64,000 bases of DNA. Source: CALABS01 sp050260775 (GTDB taxonomy: Bacteria; Pseudomonadota; Alphaproteobacteria; Rhodospirillales; Magnetospirillaceae). The translations under genes were made by a program, and so were the position numbers. The DNA lies in assembly GCA_050260775.1 (NCBI GenBank), contig JBLNCP010000019.1, positions 62,001 through 126,000 of the forward strand, written 5' to 3'. Under the pieces are notes generated by a model that was not told where the DNA came from, did not search any database, and saw only the letters and a list, made by a program, of their open reading frames with translations. The stretch's first letter is position 1; each line of letters starts with the position of its first letter. Shown here piece after piece: positions 43,159-51,313 of this stretch.

Positions 43159-43187
43159 GCTATACGCACGTGATACGTATGTTACAA
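43159..43187 (-). promoter_or_regulatory. Predicted promoter of the TIM/LuxS-fusion operon
   Basis: On the minus strand -35 TTGTAA (43182-43187), a 17-base spacer and -10 TATAGC (43159-43164), inside an A+T-rich patch about 105 bases before the gene start. A second possible start is not visible. Confidence 0.5.
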
Positions 43188-43283
43188 TCGTAAAAATGGT
43201 AGAAAGCGAAGGGAGCTTCGGCCCGGCCGTTAGATCGGCCCCGGGTGATCGGGGAAAACCCGGCTTACAGTGAGGGGGGAGCG

Positions 43284-44447
43284 CTACTCGTGCCCCCACG
43301 CCGCCGTGGCGATGCTGCTGCCGAGGTCGGCCTCGACCAGTCGCCGGCGCACTCCCAGCAGCTTGTCGATCAGGGCCGGCTCGGCGCGGCCGTAGGCCTC
43401 GGGATCGGGCTTGCGGTCGACCACCACCCCCAAGAGCTCGGTGATTGCGTTGCCGATGGAATTCTGGCTGATGGTGACGATCAGCTTGCCGGTGTCGTTG
43501 CGGTAGATGAGCTGCTTGAAGGCCGGCTGCCAGCGGATGGCGTTGGCGTAACGGGCATCGGTGATGCAGCGGTCGCGCACCATCTTGGCGGTCTTGAGGA
43601 AGTCGTTGTCGTGCAGCAGGCGCCGCTCGACCAGTTCGGGGAAGTAGATGCCGGGCGGCAGCGGCGAGTTGCGCGTCGACACCTGGCCGAAGAAGGTGCG
43701 GTAGAAATCGAGGAACCCCATCAGGATCGTGTCGTATTCGCGCCAGAAGCGGATGTCCTTCAGCGCGGCGACGCCGCCGGTCACCTCCCAGCTCGGCAAG
43801 CCCTGGGGGTAGCCGGTCAGGGCGATGCGGCAGGATCCCGCCTGGCAGGGGCGCAGGACCTCGAGGTCGAGTTCGTCGAAGAAGGCGCGGTACACGTCGC
43901 GCATGTGCGCCTGGAACAGCGAATGCTGGCCGCCGTCGGTGAGGTTGGGGTTGTCGGGGTCGGCCAGCGGCGCCTCGGCCAGCTCGGCCTTGTCGAAGGT
44001 GATGAAGTGGTTGTGCAGCATGCGGATGCTGGGCACGCCCGGCGAGGTCAGCGGCCAGGTGGCGTCCAGGCTGGCCTCACCCATCAGCACCAGGTGGCGG
44101 TCGGGCTCGGGAAACAGCTCCAGCATGGTGGCGAAGATGATCTGGTTCATCCGGTTCCACACCGCGCGGACGTGCTCGGGAACCTGGGTGCGGCGGACGG
44201 GGCGGCCCAGCGGGTCGAGGATGCTGTTCGAGGTGTCGTAGATGATCGAGGTGTCGAACAGATTGCTGTGCCCCAGCGCCTTGCGATAGAGCAGCAGCCC
44301 TTCGGGATTGCGCAGCAGCCCGTTGTTGTGGGCCAAGTCGTTTAGGTTTTCCGGGCTGTTGAAGAATTCGTTGGGCTTCATGCCCTCGGGCACCGCCAGC
44401 GGGATGGGGCGGAAGGGGGTGACGATCTGACGCGGTCCTGACGACAT
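43284..44447 (-). CDS. Conserved hypothetical protein, unrecognised
   Basis: 387 residues, soluble, no signal peptide. Notable segments are MLHNHFITFDKAEL and LMGEASLDATWPLTS; the His-x-His pair could bind metal or phosphate but I see no complete motif. The N-terminus is Pro-rich (PFRPIPLAVPEG). No family recognised. It is upstream of the fusion operon on the same strand, with a 230-base gap and a separate promoter, so a functional link is open. Confidence 0.6.
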   Translation of the reverse strand: MSSGPRQIVTPFRPIPLAVPEGMKPNEFFNSPENLNDLAHNNGLLRNPEGLLLYRKALGHSNLFDTSIIYDTSNSILDPLGRPVRRTQVPEHVRAVWNRMNQIIFATMLELFPEPDRHLVLMGEASLDATWPLTSPGVPSIRMLHNHFITFDKAELAEAPLADPDNPNLTDGGQHSLFQAHMRDVYRAFFDELDLEVLRPCQAGSCRIALTGYPQGLPSWEVTGGVAALKDIRFWREYDTILMGFLDFYRTFFGQVSTRNSPLPPGIYFPELVERRLLHDNDFLKTAKMVRDRCITDARYANAIRWQPAFKQLIYRNDTGKLIVTISQNSIGNAITELLGVVVDRKPDPEAYGRAEPALIDKLLGVRRRLVEADLGSSIATAAWGHE

Positions 44448-44474
44448 GGCGGCCTCCCTTGGTCCGCCTTGTAT

Positions 44475-44480
44475 ATTATA
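44475..44480 (-). promoter_or_regulatory. -10 element upstream of the hypothetical gene at 44447
   Basis: TATAAT on the minus strand within ATGTTTATAATATACAAGG, 28 bases before the start codon. No good -35 is seen. Confidence 0.4.
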
Positions 44481-44528
44481 AACATATGATTAAATGGATT
44501 TGACTCTCGGCAATTGCTTTCCCATCGG

Positions 44529-45143
44529 TCAGCGCCTTGGAAAGGTGGCGGCGAGGGTTGCGGCTATGGCGGGGTCGAGACCGGGAAAAAGTCGCGGCAG
44601 ATGGTGCTCGGCGATGTCAGTGAAGCTGGCGCCGCTGCCCCGGGCCTCCCTCAGTCTGGCAAAGGCTAGATCTTCGTTGCCTGCAACCTCAACCAGCCGG
44701 GTCACCAGATCGCGGGCTTGCGCATAGTCAGGCGTAAGCGGGAAGTCGCGTTCAGCCTGTTCGCGAGGAAGATGGCTTTTAAGAAAGCGATCTTGGAAGA
44801 AGGTCGCCAGCCCCTCCTCGAGAAAGGTTGCCGAGATCACAGGGGAAAGGAGGTGGACGGCCTCATGGGCCAGTTGCCAGCATCCGAGGACGGCGTCGTC
44901 TGCTGCGGTTGGCTGCAACTGGATCACGACATAACCTCGTTCGCGGTTTGGATACCATACTGCCGGGCCGCTCGCGGCGAACTCAATTCCAAGCAGGGTC
45001 CAACTGCGGTCGCGCGGCCCGAACAGGGCCTCGGCGTGCTCAAGGGCTTGGCCGAGCCGGGTCGTCAAGGTCCATGTGTATCCACGCTCCCAGCTCTCCG
45101 CAAACGAAGTGCTTCTGTTCACCAGGTCGCCAAGATCGCTCAT
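44529..45143 (-). CDS. Putative HExxH metalloprotease-like protein
   Basis: 204 residues. CWQLAHEAVHLLSP has HExxH near residue 93 and EEGLATFF follows 13-18 residues later with a likely third ligand Glu, the gluzincin pattern. No signal peptide and no membrane helix, so it is cytoplasmic or its partner carries it out. GGGAG precedes the ATG at 45143. It is divergent from the WYL/TerB-like gene and the two share lower G+C than the neighbourhood. Substrate unknown. Confidence 0.65.
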   Translation of the reverse strand: MSDLGDLVNRSTSFAESWERGYTWTLTTRLGQALEHAEALFGPRDRSWTLLGIEFAASGPAVWYPNRERGYVVIQLQPTAADDAVLGCWQLAHEAVHLLSPVISATFLEEGLATFFQDRFLKSHLPREQAERDFPLTPDYAQARDLVTRLVEVAGNEDLAFARLREARGSGASFTDIAEHHLPRLFPGLDPAIAATLAATFPRR

Positions 45144-45222
45144 GACTTCAATCTCCCTGTGAGAAAACCTTTAATGGTTGTATTATGGATCGGTCGTCAC
45201 GCCAAGGGATGTATGGGGGCTC

Positions 45223-45963
45223 ATGACACACGACAGACTGTTCGAAATCCTCGAACAAGCGGGTGTACGGGCAGAAGTCCCCACCCCTGCGGCGTCTTCG
45301 ACCTTTTCGGTGCGGATTGAAGGCGGCGATGCAGATCTTCCGCCCGACGACGTCGGAGATGTGCTTGAGGTCGCCGGGTTGGCCCTGGGGATCGTCTATT
45401 TGAATGCGGCAGGCAAGGAAACGCGCCGCCGTATCACCGTTCGATCGGTCTCGAGCCGCGGCGAGGTGCAGCAACTGTATGCATATTGCCATGAACGTGA
45501 GGCTTTGCGGCAATTCAGGGTCGACCGAATCAAGGAACTGCTGGTTCTCGCCACCGGCGAGGTCATCGAAGACCCCAAGGCCTTCTTCGACGGGCTGTCC
45601 GGACGGGATCCCACCGCCGAAGCACTTTCTGGTGTGCGCCATGCCCTGCAAATCCTCACTTTCCTCGCCCGCTGCGATGGTCATTTCCATCCGGCCGAAC
45701 TCAGTGAGATCATGGAGTTCGTGATCTTTTCGTCGCCCAATCCTTCAGCCGTTGATGAGGCTCGCGTAAGGACGTATGTGTCGGCCTTGTATCCCGATAA
45801 GGCCAGTTACTTTCGGTCGCTCCGAGCTGTGAGGTTTTCGGGGGCGGACCAGATGAAGCGGGTTGTCCGTGCCATCAAGCTGGTACTGGATGCCGACGGT
45901 ATCCTCGACGATGCAGAGTTCCAATGGGCGCTGGAAGGCCAGTCCGAACTGCCCTGCAATTGA
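45223..45963 (+). CDS. WYL-like and TerB-like domain protein
   Basis: 246 residues from the ATG at 45223. Residues 55-115 (IVYLNAAGKETRRRITVRSV, QLYAYCHEREALRQFRVDRI) resemble a WYL ligand-binding domain; residues 135-246 (LTFLARCDGHFHPAELSEIM, VVRAIKLVLDADGILDDAEF) resemble TerB. No DNA-binding domain is seen, so it is not a typical WYL regulator. This mix occurs in some stress- and phage-related proteins; here I only record the fold. Lower G+C (near 55%) than neighbours. Confidence 0.65.
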   Translation: MTHDRLFEILEQAGVRAEVPTPAASSTFSVRIEGGDADLPPDDVGDVLEVAGLALGIVYLNAAGKETRRRITVRSVSSRGEVQQLYAYCHEREALRQFRVDRIKELLVLATGEVIEDPKAFFDGLSGRDPTAEALSGVRHALQILTFLARCDGHFHPAELSEIMEFVIFSSPNPSAVDEARVRTYVSALYPDKASYFRSLRAVRFSGADQMKRVVRAIKLVLDADGILDDAEFQWALEGQSELPCN

Positions 45964-45971
45964 GTTCGACC

Positions 45972-46613
45972 ATGCGTGCTGCTTTCCTGAGTTTGGTGTC
46001 AGGCTTGTTCTTCGCTTTCACGGCCCTCGCCCAGCAGCCCGGCGTGCCCGGACGCTTCGACTACTACGTCCTGTCGCTGTCGTGGTCGCCGACCTGGTGC
46101 GCAACCGAGGGCGGGCGGCGTGATGGGGAGCAGTGCGGCGGAGCGCGCCACTACGGCTTCGTGGTGCACGGACTGTGGCCGCAATACGCCGGCGGCGGCT
46201 ATCCCGCCGAATGCGGGGTGCCGGCGCCGCTGCCTCCCAAGCTGGTCGAGGACATGCTGCCGCTGATGCCCAGCCGCAAGCTGATCGAGCACGAATGGAA
46301 GCGCCACGGCAGCTGTGGCGGCCTGCCTCCCACCGAGTACTTCGCCGAGACGCGCCGCGCCCGCGCCAAGGTGCAGGTGCCGGCCGCCCTGGCGGCGCCC
46401 GAGCGGACGCTGACCCTGTCGGTGGAGGAGATCGAGCGGCAGTTCATTGCCGCCAATCCCGGCCTGACCGCCGATGCCGTCTCGGTGGTGTGCCGCCGGC
46501 GCGAGGTCGCCGAGGTGCGCATCTGCCTGGGGCGCGACCTGGGGTTCCGCCCCTGCGCCCGCGACGTCCGCGACCGCTGCGGTCCCTCCGCCGTTCTTCC
46601 CGCCTTGCGGTAG
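45972..46613 (+). CDS. Ribonuclease T2 family protein
   Basis: 213 residues from the ATG at 45972, where a signal peptide begins (MRAAFLSLVSGLFFAFTALA). Both T2 active-site segments are present: FVVHGLWPQY (catalytic His) and EHEWKRHGSC (Glu, Lys, His). Several cysteines (CGVPAP, CGGLPP, VCRRR, CGPSAV) fit disulfides. It cleaves single-stranded RNA and acts in the periplasm or outside. It begins eight bases after the WYL/TerB-like stop, though composition differs. Confidence 0.9.
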   Translation: MRAAFLSLVSGLFFAFTALAQQPGVPGRFDYYVLSLSWSPTWCATEGGRRDGEQCGGARHYGFVVHGLWPQYAGGGYPAECGVPAPLPPKLVEDMLPLMPSRKLIEHEWKRHGSCGGLPPTEYFAETRRARAKVQVPAALAAPERTLTLSVEEIERQFIAANPGLTADAVSVVCRRREVAEVRICLGRDLGFRPCARDVRDRCGPSAVLPALR

Positions 46614-46693
46614 AAAATACCTCCTTTTCGCCTTAGTTCCGCCCCGATTGGGTAAGACCGTTGCTCAACCGCGATGGGAGAGGGGGATTCGTC

Positions 46694-48322
46694 ATGCGCT
46701 TGGTAATAGTGGGGGCTCTGGTCGCCGGTTTGTCGGCAGCCTTGGCCGGATGCGAAACACCGCCGGAAGCGACGGCGACGAGGTCAGGGGTTGCGGCCGC
46801 CGCCCCGGCGCCAGCCGCCCGCATGAAGATGTCGGCGGGGCAGTCGATGGCCGCACCTGCGCCGATGGTGGCGCCGATGGTGGTGGCACCGCCGGGCGGC
46901 GCCCGCTTCCCGCAGGCCGAGGCCAATCCCTGGCAGGTGACCGAGGAGCATCCGGTCTCGACCTTCTCGCTCGACGTGGACACCGCCTCCTACGCCTTCG
47001 TCCGCCGTCAGCTGCGTGAGGGGCGCAAGCCGCCGCAGGACGCGGTCCGGGTCGAAGAGATGGTCAACTACTTTCCCTACGACTATCCCAAGCCGGCCCG
47101 CGCCGACACGCCGTTCCGGCCCACGGTCACCGTGATGCCGTCGCCCTGGACCGTGGGGAACCAGTTGGTCCATATCGGCATCAAGGGTTACGACATCCAG
47201 CGCGAAAGCCGGCCCCGCGCCAATCTCACCTTCCTGATCGACGTTTCGGGATCGATGGCGCCGTCCGACCGGCTGCCGTTGATCCAGCAATCGCTGCACC
47301 AGCTGGGCGATGGCCTGCGCCCCGACGACACCGTCGCCATCGTCACCTATGCCGGGCGTGCGGGGGTGGCGCTGGAACCGACCAAGGGCGCCGAGGTCGG
47401 CAAGATCATGGCGGCGGTCGATCATCTGTCGGCCGGCGGCAGCACCGCGGGAGCGGAGGGGATCCGCACCGCCTACGAACTGGCCGAACGCATGTTCGAC
47501 CGCGAGGCGGTCAACCGGGTTGTGCTGGCCACCGACGGCGACTTCAACGTCGGCGTGGTCGATCCCAAGCAGCTCGAACGCATGATCGCCGAGAAGCGCA
47601 AGAGCGGGATCTACCTCACCATCCTCGGCGTCGGTCAGGACAACCTGAACGACGCGCTGATGCAGCGGCTGGCTCAGGCGGGCAATGGGCAGGCCGCCTA
47701 CCTCGACAGCCTGCTCGAGGCCCGCAAGGTTTGGGTTGAGGAATTGGGCTCGACCATGTTCCCCATCGCCGACGACGTGAAGATCCAGGTCGAGTTCAAT
47801 CCGGCCAAGGTCGCCGGGTACCGCCTGGTGGGGTACGAGACCCGCATGCTCAAGCGGCAGGACTTCAACGACGACAAGGTGGACGCCGGCGAGATCGGCA
47901 GCGGCCACACCGTCACCGCCATCTACGAGGTGGTCCCCGCCGAGGGCGGCAAGCGTCTGGTCGAGCCGCTGCGTTACAAGCCCAGGGCGAAGCCCGTCGC
48001 CGCCCGGGCCGGCGAAGGGAGCGATGAGCTTGCCTTCCTGCGGATTCGCTACAAGAAGCCGGGCCAGGCCGACAGCAATCTGATTGAGCAGCCGATTCCG
48101 GCGACGGTGGCGCTGCCCGCGGTGGAGCGCGCGCCGGCCGACGTGCGCTTTTCCGTGGCCGTGGCCGGCTTCGCCCAACACCTCCGGGGCGACACTGCCG
48201 TCGCCGACTGGCCCCTCGATAAGGTCGCCGACATGGCCGAGGCGGCGCGCGGCACCGACCCCTTCGGCTGGCGCTCGGAGTTCGTCCAGCTGGTGCGCGC
48301 CGCCAAGGGTCTGACGCGCTGA
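46694..48322 (+). CDS. von Willebrand type A domain lipoprotein, YfbK-like
   Basis: 542 residues from the ATG at 46694. A lipobox (LSAALAGC) follows a short signal peptide, so it is membrane-anchored. An Ala/Pro/Met-rich linker precedes the conserved vWF_A N-terminal region (FSLDVDTASYAFVRRQLREG). The vWA domain has MIDAS residues in FLIDVSGSM and VVLATDGDFNVGV; a DUF3520-like C-terminus follows (FVQLVRAAKGLTR). Function in the family is unclear; it is thought to take part in envelope protein interactions. Confidence 0.85.
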   Translation: MRLVIVGALVAGLSAALAGCETPPEATATRSGVAAAAPAPAARMKMSAGQSMAAPAPMVAPMVVAPPGGARFPQAEANPWQVTEEHPVSTFSLDVDTASYAFVRRQLREGRKPPQDAVRVEEMVNYFPYDYPKPARADTPFRPTVTVMPSPWTVGNQLVHIGIKGYDIQRESRPRANLTFLIDVSGSMAPSDRLPLIQQSLHQLGDGLRPDDTVAIVTYAGRAGVALEPTKGAEVGKIMAAVDHLSAGGSTAGAEGIRTAYELAERMFDREAVNRVVLATDGDFNVGVVDPKQLERMIAEKRKSGIYLTILGVGQDNLNDALMQRLAQAGNGQAAYLDSLLEARKVWVEELGSTMFPIADDVKIQVEFNPAKVAGYRLVGYETRMLKRQDFNDDKVDAGEIGSGHTVTAIYEVVPAEGGKRLVEPLRYKPRAKPVAARAGEGSDELAFLRIRYKKPGQADSNLIEQPIPATVALPAVERAPADVRFSVAVAGFAQHLRGDTAVADWPLDKVADMAEAARGTDPFGWRSEFVQLVRAAKGLTR

Positions 48323-48429
48323 GGCGCACGCGGGGAGGCGGTCCCTCCGGGGGCCGCCCCCCACCGGCAATGACAATCCCCCTCGCCTCCGCTATCCATT
48401 GGCTATTGCTTTGGATTGGGGGAGGGGAC

Positions 48430-49485
48430 ATGCGTACGTTCGCGATGGTGGCCGGCGCGATGATGGCCGGTCTCGGGGGAGCGCTGCTGCTCCCTAGCCC
48501 GGTGGCGGCGGCCTCGGTGGAACAATTGCTGGCGGCCGGGATCGGCCTTGCCGATCTGCGCGCCGCCGGGTTCGCGGGCGAATGGTCGTCGTCGCTGCCC
48601 TATGTGGGCGCGGAAGGCGTCGGACCGGGGATCGGCCGCGCCAAGGCGCTGGTGATCGCCGACCTGTTCTCGTGGGATGCGCCCCGCCACGACCTCGAAG
48701 GCACCATCGGCGAGTACGCCGATGCCGAGACCGCCGCCGCGGCCATGGCCGAGATGGCCGAGGAGGACGTCGGCACGCTCGGCGCGATGATCGCCGAAGG
48801 CGGGGTCGGCGAGCAGGCGCGCCTTCATCGTCTCGACGGCGAGGGCAAGAGCGCCAGCCTGCGCTGGCAGGCCGGCCGTTTCCTCGCCCGCATCACCGCC
48901 GCCCATCCGGCGGCGGAAACCGACATTCCCGCCCTCTACCGGCTGGCCGATCAGGTGACCGCCCGTCTGGAGGCGCTCGACCGCGGAGAACTGCACGCAG
49001 CCCCGCTGCCCCCCCTGGCGGAGTCCCTGCCTAGCGGCGATGCCGCGGTCTCGGTGCTGGGGACCGTCGCGGGGATGCCCGAGTGGTGGGCGTGGGAGAG
49101 CAAGGAGGGCAAGGACGTCACCTCGCCCCGCCTGCGCGATCTGCTCAAGGAGGGGGTTGCCGACGGGCGTCCGGTGGGACGGCAGTACCTGGTGCCCGGC
49201 GTGCCGGGCCACTACGCCACCGTCACCGTCATGCCCTTCGTCACAGCCGACGCGGCGGCCCGCTATGTCGCCGCCGGCGTGCCGGCGGGAGTTGCGACCG
49301 CTCCCGGCCGCTTCGACGTGCGGGCGCCCCGGCCGGCCGAGAACATCCGGCCCTGGCGGGCCGACGTGGCCTCAGGCCGCTTCGTCATCGAGGTCGATTG
49401 TCGCTCCGACGTGGGCGACGTGTCCCCCGCCTGCGAGGGCGTGGCCCGCCGGCTGGCGGAACGCACCCTCGCCAACCTGAGATAG
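48430..49485 (+). CDS. Exported hypothetical protein
   Basis: 351 residues from the ATG at 48430 (GGGGGAGGGG upstream). Signal peptide to about residue 28 (LLLPSPVAAAS). The mature part is mostly alpha/beta with two similar halves, each holding an Ala-rich helix (ADAETAAAAMAEMAEEDVG; TADAAARYVAAG). A final Cys pair (VDCRSD, SPACEG) may form a disulfide. No family recognised. It precedes the tandem transporters by 60 bases on the same strand. Confidence 0.65.
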   Translation: MRTFAMVAGAMMAGLGGALLLPSPVAAASVEQLLAAGIGLADLRAAGFAGEWSSSLPYVGAEGVGPGIGRAKALVIADLFSWDAPRHDLEGTIGEYADAETAAAAMAEMAEEDVGTLGAMIAEGGVGEQARLHRLDGEGKSASLRWQAGRFLARITAAHPAAETDIPALYRLADQVTARLEALDRGELHAAPLPPLAESLPSGDAAVSVLGTVAGMPEWWAWESKEGKDVTSPRLRDLLKEGVADGRPVGRQYLVPGVPGHYATVTVMPFVTADAAARYVAAGVPAGVATAPGRFDVRAPRPAENIRPWRADVASGRFVIEVDCRSDVGDVSPACEGVARRLAERTLANLR

Positions 49486-49545
49486 CCCTTCGCGCAGGCG
49501 CCGGGGGGGATGACGCTGCCCTAAGGGGGCGCCATCTCCTTGGCC

Positions 49546-51228
49546 ATGCACCTGCTTGCCGAGCTCTTCGCCGCCCTGCCGGGGGTGGCCCGGGTGACGC
49601 TGCTGTTGAGCCTGGTGGCTGCCGCCGGATTGGCGCTGGGGCAGATCAAGGTGCGCGGCGTCGGGCTCGGTATCGGCGGGGTGCTGTTCGCCGGCATCGC
49701 CGGCGGCCATCTGGCGCAGGTGCTGGGGGTGAAGTTCAATCAGGAGATGATGGACTTCATCCGCGACTTCGGGCTGATCCTCTTCGTCTACACCATCGGC
49801 ATCCAGGTCGGGCCCGGCTTCTTCGCCGCGCTCCGCCGCAGCGGCTTGGCCCTCAACGGCTTGGCGCTGGTGATGGTCGGCCTGTCAATCGCGGTTGCGG
49901 CGGCTCTGCCCCTGGTCTTCGGGGTGCCGCTGGTGGCGGCGCTGGGCGTGTTCTCGGGCGCGGTCACCAACGCCCCGGCCCTGGCCGCGGCGCAGCAGGT
50001 GCTGCGCGAGGTGGGAGCCGATACCTCGGCCCTGGTGATCCCGGGCATGGCCTTCGCCGTCACCTATCCCTTCGGCATCGCCGGCAACCTGCTGGCGATG
50101 TCGGTGGTGCGCATGGCCTTCCGCATCGATCCCAAGGCCGAGATCGCCGCCTTCGAGGCGCGTCGCCGCGCCGAGGCGCAGGCGCTGGAGGCCATTGACC
50201 TCGCCATCCGCAACCCCAGCGTCGACGGCGTCCGCCTGGGCGACCTCACCGCGTTGCGCGCGGTGGGAGTGGTGGTGTCGCGCATGATGCGGGACGGTCG
50301 CCTCGACGTGCCGCGCGACGATGTGGTTCTGAGGGTTGGCGATGTCCTCCACGTGGTCGGGCCGCGGCCAGCGCTGGAACAGGCGCGCATCGTCCTCGGG
50401 GGCGAACTCGCCAACGTGTCGCTGACCACCAAGGGCACCGACATCCGGTGGGAACGCATCGTCGTCACCGAAAATGCGGCGCTCGGCAAATCACTGGCCG
50501 AACTCAATCTGCGCGAGGCACTGGGCGTGGTGGTGAGTCGCGTCACCCGTGCCGGCATCGAACTGGTGCCGACGCAGGCCCTGAAGCTGCAGTTCGGCGA
50601 CATCCTGACGGTGATCGGCCGCCCCGACGCCATCACCGGGGCGGCGGGGCTGCTGGGCAATTCCCAGCATCGCCTTCAGCACGTCGAGTTCGTCCCGGTG
50701 TTCCTGGGGATCGCGCTGGGGGCCATCCTGGGCTCGATCCCCATCTTCCTGCCGGCGATGCCGGCGCCGCTCCGCCTCGGCATGGCCGGCGGTCCGCTGA
50801 TCGTGGCGCTGGCCTTGTCGCGCATCGGCAACATCGGCCCGCTGGTCTGGTTCATGCCGCCCGCCGCCAACCTGGCGCTGCGCGAGATCGGGATCGTGCT
50901 GTTCCTGGCGGTGCTGGGCGTGGGGTCGGGCGGGCGCTTCGTCGAGACGCTGGCCTCCGGCGCCGGCCTGCCCTGGGTCGGCTACGGGGTGCTGGTCACC
51001 CTGATCCCGCTGGTGGTCACCGGCATCCTTGGGCGCGCCGTGTTAAAGCTGAACCTGCTGACCCTGTGCGGCGTGCTGGCCGGGGCGCAGACCAATCCTC
51101 CCGGCCTGTCCTACGCCAACAGCCTGGGCAGCTCCGAGGCGCCGGCCCTGGCCTATGCCACAGTCTACCCCCTGGCCATGTGCCTGCGCATCCTGGCGCC
51201 GCAGGTGCTCGTCCTGTTGCTGTGGTGA
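49546..51228 (+). CDS. AspT/YidE-type membrane transporter, first of tandem pair
   Basis: 560 residues from the ATG at 49546 (an in-frame TTG six bases earlier is possible; no strong ribosome site). Two blocks of about five membrane helices (about 10-185 and 385-560) flank two cytoplasmic TrkA-C (RCK_C) domains, the layout of the aspartate:alanine antiporter/YidE family. Duplicated signature motifs are GAVTNAPALAAAQQVL near residue 143 and GAQTNPPGLSYANSLGSSEA near residue 520. Substrate unknown; known relatives exchange amino acids. Confidence 0.85.
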   Translation: MHLLAELFAALPGVARVTLLLSLVAAAGLALGQIKVRGVGLGIGGVLFAGIAGGHLAQVLGVKFNQEMMDFIRDFGLILFVYTIGIQVGPGFFAALRRSGLALNGLALVMVGLSIAVAAALPLVFGVPLVAALGVFSGAVTNAPALAAAQQVLREVGADTSALVIPGMAFAVTYPFGIAGNLLAMSVVRMAFRIDPKAEIAAFEARRRAEAQALEAIDLAIRNPSVDGVRLGDLTALRAVGVVVSRMMRDGRLDVPRDDVVLRVGDVLHVVGPRPALEQARIVLGGELANVSLTTKGTDIRWERIVVTENAALGKSLAELNLREALGVVVSRVTRAGIELVPTQALKLQFGDILTVIGRPDAITGAAGLLGNSQHRLQHVEFVPVFLGIALGAILGSIPIFLPAMPAPLRLGMAGGPLIVALALSRIGNIGPLVWFMPPAANLALREIGIVLFLAVLGVGSGGRFVETLASGAGLPWVGYGVLVTLIPLVVTGILGRAVLKLNLLTLCGVLAGAQTNPPGLSYANSLGSSEAPALAYATVYPLAMCLRILAPQVLVLLLW

Positions 51229-51313
51229 CCTCCCGCAGGCTTCCGACCCGTTTTCTCTTGCCTTTCCTTTGCTGCGGTGCACCCTTTCCTTCGGACAGCA
51301 GGGGGATGGGTTC

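Noticed and set aside
43159..43187. Palindrome ACGTGATACGT near the fusion promoter as a clear operator
   Set aside because: The arms do not form a proper inverted repeat; it only resembles one through repeated ACGT.
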